This document shows positions 48,531 to 52,875 of a DNA stretch of 52,875 nt, piece after piece. Numbering within the stretch: position 1 is the first letter of the stretch; the number at the start of each line of letters is the position of its first letter. The stretch covers positions 1,713,196 to 1,766,070 of the forward strand of contig NZ_GL892076.1 in the NCBI RefSeq assembly GCF_000213975.1, read 5' to 3'. Below the pieces are notes generated by a model. It saw nothing but the letters and a program-made list of their open reading frames with translations. It did not search any database and was not told where the DNA came from. The translations under genes were made by a program, and so were the position numbers. This stretch comes from Centipeda periodontii DSM 2778. Its GTDB lineage: Bacteria; Bacillota; Negativicutes; Selenomonadales; Selenomonadaceae.

Positions 48531-48571
48531 AAGTGTTCCTCCTGTTCATCATTTGGTTGATCTGTTTCAGC

Positions 48572-48600
48572 AGTATATCGAACTTCCCAAATGATAACAA
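48572..48600 (-). promoter_or_regulatory. Promoter of the MBL hydrolase gene
   Basis: -35 TTGTTA (48595-48600), 17-nt spacer, -10 TATACT (48572-48577) on the minus strand. The palindrome at 48616-48641 lies 15 bp upstream of the -35, a usual place for a LysR activator to bind. Confidence 0.7.
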
Positions 48601-48615
48601 GAAAAACAACGGTGC

Positions 48616-48644
48616 TTGCCGCAACAATATTGTTGCGGTAAAAT
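48616..48644 (+). promoter_or_regulatory. LysR gene promoter with operator palindrome in its spacer
   Basis: The perfect 20-bp palindrome CCGCAACAATATTGTTGCGG (48619-48638) extends to a 26-bp near-palindrome (48616-48641). It fills the 17-nt spacer between -35 TTGCCG (48616-48621) and -10 TAAAAT (48639-48644). A protein bound here would block this promoter. Confidence 0.7.
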
Positions 48645-48676
48645 AGATAACGATGAAAAAGCTGGGAGGTATGAAG

Positions 48677-49588
48677 ATGAATCGAAAACAGATGGAGTAT
48701 TTTATTGAGGTCTATCGCTGCGGCAATATCCAGACGGCAGCAGATCATCTTTATGTTGCAAGACAAGGTCTCAGCAGAGCGATGCGGTCACTCGAGGAGG
48801 AGCTTGGGCAGCCGCTTTTCACCCGTACCCCACGCGGAATTATTCCGACCGATTATGCAGCAGCGCTACTGCCCCACGTTCAACGTATGCTGGATGAATA
48901 TCAATCCATCGAAAGCATGAAATCCCTCGCCACTCATTCAAAAAGTGTCGTTACCATTTTTGCACTGGATCACGTCTTTTCTTATCTCGGAGCGCAATTT
49001 CTACAGGATTTTCATGCCGCCCATCCGAGCATTATTTTGAGCATTGTCGATACAACGGACGACGATGCAATGGAGGGACTTCTGACAAAGCGATGTCATT
49101 TTGCCATCGTCACCGCGCCTTTTGATCAGACACGCTTTCAAGGGGACGTACTCTTTTTCTCCCGCTACTGTGCTCGTCTCTCTGCGCATCATCCCTTGGC
49201 AGAAAAGAGCCGTATCACCTACACAGATCTCGACGGACAAATGATCATCAGTAAAGGACGCGCCTATCACTGTTTCCGTCATAATATCGACAAACACATC
49301 CTCCTGCTAGGTCTCAAAATCGAGATTCTAGCCGAAACTGCCGATGAATCCCTCATTGTTGATCTGCTGCGTCATAATCCTGCGATCAATCTCGGCTACG
49401 ACTACGCAGCCGTCATGAACAGACAGCCAGACATTGTCATGCGAGAACTTGGCGACGGAAAAGATATGGGGCAGGAGGTATGCCTCATACAGAACAAGAC
49501 CGTCATCCTCACCGAAGCGGCGCGTACATTCCGTCAATTCCTCTTGGATTGGCTGAAAAAAACGAGAAAGGATCGTATCATATGGTAA
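48677..49588 (+). CDS. LysR-family transcriptional regulator
   Basis: This protein of about 303 residues has an N-terminal LysR winged helix (MNRKQMEYFIEVYRCGNIQTAADHLYVARQGLSRAMRSLEEELGQPLFTRTPRGIIPTDYA) and a periplasmic-binding-like effector domain (VVTIFALDHVFSYLGAQFLQDFHAAHPSIILSIVDTT onward). The helix-turn-helix is complete. I chose ATG 48677 because GGGAGG lies 7 nt before it; ATG 48653 and 48671 are too far or too close. It likely controls the divergent MBL hydrolase and represses itself through the palindrome at 48616-48641. The effector is unknown. Its stop lies at the edge of a degraded mobile-element region. Confidence 0.93.
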   Translation: MNRKQMEYFIEVYRCGNIQTAADHLYVARQGLSRAMRSLEEELGQPLFTRTPRGIIPTDYAAALLPHVQRMLDEYQSIESMKSLATHSKSVVTIFALDHVFSYLGAQFLQDFHAAHPSIILSIVDTTDDDAMEGLLTKRCHFAIVTAPFDQTRFQGDVLFFSRYCARLSAHHPLAEKSRITYTDLDGQMIISKGRAYHCFRHNIDKHILLLGLKIEILAETADESLIVDLLRHNPAINLGYDYAAVMNRQPDIVMRELGDGKDMGQEVCLIQNKTVILTEAARTFRQFLLDWLKKTRKDRIIW

Positions 49589-49617
49589 CTGATGAACAGA
49601 ACCATTCTATTGCTATG

Positions 49618-49681
49618 GGGGTCGCCCTCATGTGCCTTTACAATGGTTTCATAGGGGAGAAGTCGGTCACTCATGGGGCAA
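49618..49681 (-). pseudogene. Fragment of a Tn916-type small helix-turn-helix gene
   Basis: From the ATG at 49681 the minus strand reads MSDRLLPYETIVKAHEGDP, the opening of the small protein that follows the sigma-like gene in Tn916-type elements. After GDP (49618) similarity is lost and the frame runs into the LysR gene. The ATG overlaps the stop of the sigma-like pseudogene (49674-49676), the same arrangement as in intact elements. Confidence 0.55.
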
Positions 49682-50110
49682 CACCTCCATTTCCTCTTTC
49701 AGCAGTTTCAAGGCAAGCTGGATATGCCGCCCGATTGTGCCGCGTGTCCAGCAGCATTGTTCTCCGATTTCTTTCTGCGTCAAGTGCTAGAAGTAATACA
49801 AAAAGATTTCCTCCTGCATCTGTTCCAGCAGTTGAGCAAGAGCCGCCGCAAGGGAGCAGCTATCTAAAAGTATCGTCTGCCCCCGGACAGAGAACGGATA
49901 AGTTTCGCCATAGTCCGGCACTTGAAAATATTCGTCTGCGGTGCTTAACGGGACAAATTTTTCTTCGGTCAAGTATTCAAGGGAGATTTCCCGTTTCCAC
50001 CTCGCCGCCAGCATACGGGCAGCGTCAAAGGACGCATGGCTAATAACAATCCGGCAGTAGGTATCATGGGTATAGTGGATATGCTCTTGATAGGCTTCCT
50101 GTTCAGTCAT
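49674..50110 (-). pseudogene. Sigma-70-like regulator of a Tn916-type element, interrupted by one amber codon
   Basis: The frame starts at ATG 50110 (MTEQEAYQEHIHYTHDTYCRIV), with a G-rich site just before it, and runs through REISLEYLTEEKFVPLSTADEYF and LLEQMQEEIFLYYF to a TAG. Without any shift it continues HLTQKEIGEQCCWTRGTIG and RHIQLALKLLKEEMEVLPHE to TGA at 49674. The post-stop part is the sigma region 4 helix-turn-helix, so the protein made would lack its DNA-binding end. The family regulates excision/transfer in Tn916-like conjugative elements. A GC-rich hairpin (about 50140-50167) lies upstream. No integrase or transfer gene is near. Confidence 0.75.
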
Positions 50111-50253
50111 GACCCCCCTTTTTCTTCGATTATGGGAAAGGGCGGCAGCACTTTTTGCTGTCGCCCCTTGATTACCCACCAGCAAGGACAGACGGGGCTG
50201 TCAACGGTGGGCGCAGTCCATTCACTCGCCGTTGACCGGCTCGGCTGGATTTG

Positions 50254-50625
50254 CTAAATCAATTTTTTCAAAAGTGTTTCTACTTCTTTTGATTTCAACA
50301 CCTTTCCCATAGAAGCAACCTGCTCATTTACAACAAGAGCTGGCATACTCATTACTCCATACTGCATGATTTTTTCCATGTCTGTAACATATTCAATCTC
50401 AATAGTAAGTCCCATTGAATGAACCGCTTCCTGAGTTGCTTCTAACAGTGCACGACAGCTTTTGCAACCAGAACCTAAAACCTTAATACAGCAAATTCCG
50501 TCCACTGTTTTTCCGTAACACTCTTTTTCCAGCTTGATTTCTGTTGCCTCGCTTGTCGGGCAGCCGGCATTACAAGCACACGCAGGCGTTTTTTCTTCTT
50601 TGTTTTTTCTGTTAAATAATGACAT
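50254..50625 (-). CDS. Small thioredoxin-fold redox protein
   Basis: This 123-residue protein has a Cys-rich start (EEKTPACACNAGCPTSEA) and a thioredoxin/glutaredoxin-like domain ICCIKVLGSGCKSCRALLEATQEAV with a CKSC redox pair, then SMGLTIEIEYVTDMEKIMQYGVMSMPALVVNEQVASMG with the cis-Pro. It is of the redox-active disulfide protein type often found with metal/arsenic-linked permeases. I chose ATG 50625 because GGAGG lies 8 nt before it. Last gene of the ArsR - permease - Cys-rich - thioredoxin module. Codon use and base composition are AT-rich, unlike the rest of the window. Confidence 0.88.
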   Translation of the reverse strand: MSLFNRKNKEEKTPACACNAGCPTSEATEIKLEKECYGKTVDGICCIKVLGSGCKSCRALLEATQEAVHSMGLTIEIEYVTDMEKIMQYGVMSMPALVVNEQVASMGKVLKSKEVETLLKKLI

Positions 50626-50640
50626 AATGAATACCTCCAT

Positions 50641-50835
50641 TTATTTTTCGCTTTCAAAGCGTTTTTTCAAAACCTCATAATGATTTCGATTGCTTTTATC
50701 CCCGCCATTATCCGGGAACAAGCAATAAGGCAAACTATCCGTTGTACGGTGCTTTATGACGCAAGCACAACACCTCCCATGATTTTGGCACGATATTTTA
50801 GGACAAATACATTCTTTTACATTTTCGCAGTGTAT
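50641..50835 (-). CDS. Cys-rich small protein without a standard start codon
   Basis: An open frame of 64 codons encodes a Cys-rich protein (CENVKECICPKISCQNHGRC, CACVIKHRTTDSLPYCLFPD, ending LKKRFESEK) with eight Cys in the first 40 residues, resembling small cytosolic zinc- or metal-binding proteins found beside such permeases. The frame has no ATG, GTG or TTG. The best initiation point is ATA at 50833-50835, with GAGGT 6 nt upstream, exactly where an ATG would be expected. It is therefore either a start-codon mutant or an unusual ATA start. It lies between the permease stop and the thioredoxin start. Confidence 0.55.
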   Translation of the reverse strand: MHCENVKECICPKISCQNHGRCCACVIKHRTTDSLPYCLFPDNGGDKSNRNHYEVLKKRFESEK

Positions 50836-50849
50836 TTTTCTACCTCATT

Positions 50850-51863
50850 TCAAATTAGCATTGGCTGAACGGCGTTAAAGAAATAGCCAACCAGTATAAT
50901 TCCGACAGTACAGATTGCGATAAAAATCCATAAAAGTTTAGGTTTTACAGCTTTACGAAGCATAATCATTGAAGGCAGGGACAAAGTGGTAACGCCCATC
51001 ATAAAAGATAAAACAACGCCCAACAATGCTCCCTTTGCCAGTAGTGCTTCTGCAATCGGAATTGTTCCAAAAATATCTGCATACATGGGTACTCCGGCAA
51101 TAGTTGCGATAATTACACCAAATGGGTTATTAGCTCCGAGTATATTAACAATGATTTCTTCCGGTATCCAGTTATGAATAATAGCCCCGATACCTACACC
51201 GATCAAGACATAAGGTGCAACCTTTTTCGCAGTAGATACATCCTGTTCCCATGCAAAATGAAGTCTATCCTTAAAGTGCAATTCTTCCTGCGGAATATCA
51301 ACGGATTTTCCATTTTTAATGTATTCCTCTACTTCATTTTCAAGGTGTAGTTTTTCGATTAAACTCCCTCCTGCAACAGCAATTATAAGTCCGAGCAGAA
51401 CATACACGATTGCCACTTTCCAGCCGAATATGCTCATAAGGAGTAAAAGAGAGCCGAGGTCTACCATAGGAGAAGAAATTAAAAAAGAAAACGTAACACC
51501 CAGCGGCAGCCCGGCACTGGTAAAACCGATAAATATTGGAATGGACGAACAAGAACAAAACGGCGTAACTGTTCCCAAAAGGGCAGCTATCATATTTGCC
51601 CCTATTCCTCGAAATCTCCCTAATATCTTTTTGGTTCTCTCCGGCGGGAAATAACTTTGAATATACAAAATTATCAAAATTAAAACACCCAGCAATAGCA
51701 TAATTTTTATGGTGTCGTAGATGAAAAACTGAACGCTTCCCCCGAACCGAGTTTCAGTAGATAGACCACACGCTTCTAACAGATTTCCTATCAGTTGGTT
51801 TAGCCATTTCATACCGAGGATTTCATTCTGAAAGAAATCCCAAACACTTTTTAGTGCCTGCAT
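50850..51863 (-). CDS. Permease of the UPF0718/ArsP-like family
   Basis: This 337-residue protein with about eight membrane helices belongs to the DUF318/UPF0718 permease family, which includes ArsP exporters of organoarsenicals. The conserved TPFCSCSSIPIFIGFTSAGLPLGVTFSFLISSPMVD block, with its Cys pair, and a second block IIATIAGVPMYADIFGTIPIAEALLAKGALLGVVLSFMMGVTTLSLPSMIML are intact. A cytoplasmic loop of about 50 residues sits between the halves. The substrate is not proven; the ArsR-type regulator upstream suggests a metalloid or thiol-reactive compound. GAGAGG precedes the ATG. Confidence 0.9.
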   Translation of the reverse strand: MQALKSVWDFFQNEILGMKWLNQLIGNLLEACGLSTETRFGGSVQFFIYDTIKIMLLLGVLILIILYIQSYFPPERTKKILGRFRGIGANMIAALLGTVTPFCSCSSIPIFIGFTSAGLPLGVTFSFLISSPMVDLGSLLLLMSIFGWKVAIVYVLLGLIIAVAGGSLIEKLHLENEVEEYIKNGKSVDIPQEELHFKDRLHFAWEQDVSTAKKVAPYVLIGVGIGAIIHNWIPEEIIVNILGANNPFGVIIATIAGVPMYADIFGTIPIAEALLAKGALLGVVLSFMMGVTTLSLPSMIMLRKAVKPKLLWIFIAICTVGIILVGYFFNAVQPMLI

Positions 51864-51914
51864 ATCCTAACCTCTCTTTCTTAATAAATCAAGAATTTTC
51901 GATTTGATATTCCT

Positions 51915-51942
51915 AAAAAAACCGTTGCCATATTGGAACGGC
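51915..51942 (-). terminator. Terminator or attenuator between the ArsR gene and permease
   Basis: On the minus strand CCGTT-CCA pairs with TGG-AACGG (one bulge) and is followed by T7. It lies 3 nt after the regulator's stop, so it may limit read-through into the permease gene. Confidence 0.65.
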
Positions 51943-51944
51943 TT

Positions 51945-52262
51945 TTAGGTGTTTGAACATTTATTACAACTCATATTTGTTTCGTCAATAGCAATCGTAT
52001 CTTTCAATAAAGCCAGTACCTTTTCACTGCCTTGCTTGCTGATTTGGTAATGTGTCCATTTACCGTCCTCACGACCTGTCACAATACCTGCTTCACATAG
52101 GATTTTCATGTGATAGGAAAGCGAAGATTGAGGCATATTCACTTCATCGGTTAAAGTGCAAGTACACTTTTCTCCATTCCGCAAAAGTTCTAAAATGCGT
52201 AATCTACGCTCATCACTTAAAGCTTTAAAGATTTTTGCTCTTTCCTCATAAATAGTTGCCAT
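51945..52262 (-). CDS. ArsR/SmtB-family repressor
   Basis: This 105-residue winged-helix repressor shows ERAKIFKALSDERRLRILELLRNGEKCTCTLTDEVNMPQSSLSYHMKILCEAGIVTGREDGKWTHYQI. The Cys pair in EKCTC lies at the start of the recognition region, as in the As(III)-type ArsR metal site (ELCVCDL), and a further CNKC pair is at the C-terminus. It likely releases DNA when metalloid or soft metal binds these Cys. GAGGTGAG precedes ATG. The promoter at 52295-52323 is overlapped by a 27-bp dyad, so it is self-repressed. Confidence 0.93.
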   Translation of the reverse strand: MATIYEERAKIFKALSDERRLRILELLRNGEKCTCTLTDEVNMPQSSLSYHMKILCEAGIVTGREDGKWTHYQISKQGSEKVLALLKDTIAIDETNMSCNKCSNT

Positions 52263-52286
52263 GCTCTCACCTCAAATCCAAATTTC

Positions 52287-52323
52287 TTGATTTAAGCATA
52301 TGCTTCAAATCGAAAAAAGTCAA
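52287..52323 (-). promoter_or_regulatory. ArsR promoter and operator
   Basis: -35 TTGACT (52318-52323), 17-nt spacer, -10 TATGCT (52295-52300) on the minus strand. A dyad at 52287-52313 (arms TTGATTT and AAATCGA around AAGCATATGCTT) covers the -10 and spacer, as expected for an ArsR operator. The IS end lies 22 bp upstream of the -35. Confidence 0.75.
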
Positions 52324-52345
52324 TATGAAATTATAGTTTTTCTAA

Positions 52346-52875
52346 GGAAACACTGATAAATTCTTATGTTGCGCAACTTTACCTCGAAAGATTACAATAG
52401 AGAAAGACAATAAACGATGAGGGAGAGACAAAAATGGTGCAGCAAACATTTACAGACATGGAATACGCAAACCGTAACAGAACAACAAAGCGTGAAGCCT
52501 TCCTGGATGCCATGGAATCCATCATCCCTTGGAAAGAATGGATGGAACTCATTGCGCCGTTCTACGTCCAGAAAGAGCGTGGCAGAAAGTTAATCCCGCT
52601 CGAAACGATGCTGCGCATGTATCTCATGCAGAACTGGTTCGGTCTCTCGGACGAGGGAATCGAGGATGCAATCTATGACAGCTATGCCATGAAGCGCTTC
52701 CTGAAGATCGACTTCTCCATCGAACGGACACCGGATGCTACGACACTCCTGCAGTTTCGACACCTGCTGGAAAAGCATGACATCACCCGCAAGATGTTCG
52801 ATGACGTGAAAGAGCGGCTGGACGCCGCAGGACTCATCATGCACGGCGGTACAATCGTTGACGCCACCATCATTC
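52346..52875 (+). mobile_element. IS5-family insertion sequence, left part
   Basis: Left terminal repeat begins GGAAACACTGATAAATTC at 52346, directly after a CTAA target (52342-52345), the YTAR target used by the IS5 group. A transposase gene follows at 52434 and runs off the window. The first 15 bases of the repeat match both MITEs with one or two mismatches. The right end is not in the window. Confidence 0.85.
52434..52875 (+). CDS. IS5-family transposase, N-terminal part
   Basis: 147 residues are visible before the window ends. The N-terminal DUF772-type domain shows REAFLDAMESIIPWKEWMELIAPFY, LIPLETMLRMYLMQNWFGLSDEGIEDAIYDSYAMKRFLKIDFSIERTPDATTLLQFRHLLE, the standard IS5-type N-terminus. 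The end GGTIVDATII contains the first Asp of the DDE triad. AGGGAGA lies about 7 nt before ATG. The gene is complete so far, with no frameshift. It is the natural candidate for the enzyme that moves the two MITEs in this window. Confidence 0.93.
   Translation, partial: MVQQTFTDMEYANRNRTTKREAFLDAMESIIPWKEWMELIAPFYVQKERGRKLIPLETMLRMYLMQNWFGLSDEGIEDAIYDSYAMKRFLKIDFSIERTPDATTLLQFRHLLEKHDITRKMFDDVKERLDAAGLIMHGGTIVDATII

Noticed and set aside
50680-50868. 62-codon plus-strand frame in the gap between permease and thioredoxin
   Set aside because: It lies opposite the Cys-rich frame, which has a better composition, a ribosome binding site and a fitting operon position.

Overview
The window reads as a bacterial chromosome segment from a Negativicutes-type Firmicute. 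A Selenomonas-like genus is my best inference, not a proven assignment. Supporting signs are a metabolite-sensing glmS ribozyme (a Gram-positive-lineage hallmark), EcfA1/EcfA2 ATPases, an LCP-family protein, a fused ThrE exporter, the Rpn-family gene cluster, and strong AGGAGG-like ribosome binding sites with many TTG/GTG starts. Base composition is fairly GC-rich until about 50,250, then becomes visibly AT-rich.

Layout. 1-279: start of a secreted protein running off the window edge. 400-5046: a cluster of Rpn-family (PD-(D/E)XK) genes, three intact and at least four fragments, sharing repeated 3' ends, terminators and consensus promoters, with a 162-bp MITE inside. Each intact gene carries a strong internal Shine-Dalgarno and ATG at the same aligned position, which predicts a separately made C-terminal short protein. 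5092-10673: LCP protein - ABC-F ATPase - RecD2 operon. 10901-12112: divergent HD-GYP phosphodiesterase. 12182-15998: two-component system plus EcfA1/EcfA2, ending in a second MITE that supplies the stop codon of ecfA2. 16119-18600: ThrE exporter and Bcr/CflA-type MFS pump. 18758-25052: glmS with its ribozyme, a radical SAM protein, pth, uppP, gdhA.

25210-47565 is a long co-directional minus-strand run. It holds comM, a YqfO-like protein, a methyltransferase-like protein, two glycosyltransferases, dnaE, a RluB-type pseudouridine synthase, a BaiN-like flavoprotein, aroA, cmk and plsC, then a complete four-gene Wadjet (JetABCD) plasmid-defence operon, then walJ, htrA and rlmH. The Wadjet genes are packed between plsC and walJ with coding overlaps.

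47718-49588 is a divergent pair, an MBL-fold hydrolase and a LysR regulator, with a near-perfect palindrome in the regulator's promoter spacer. 49618-52875 is accessory: fragments of a Tn916-type conjugative element (a sigma-like gene broken by one amber codon), an AT-rich ArsR - permease - Cys-rich small protein - thioredoxin module, and the left end of an IS5-family element. The terminal repeat of this IS matches the ends of both MITEs, which makes it the likely source of their mobilising transposase.
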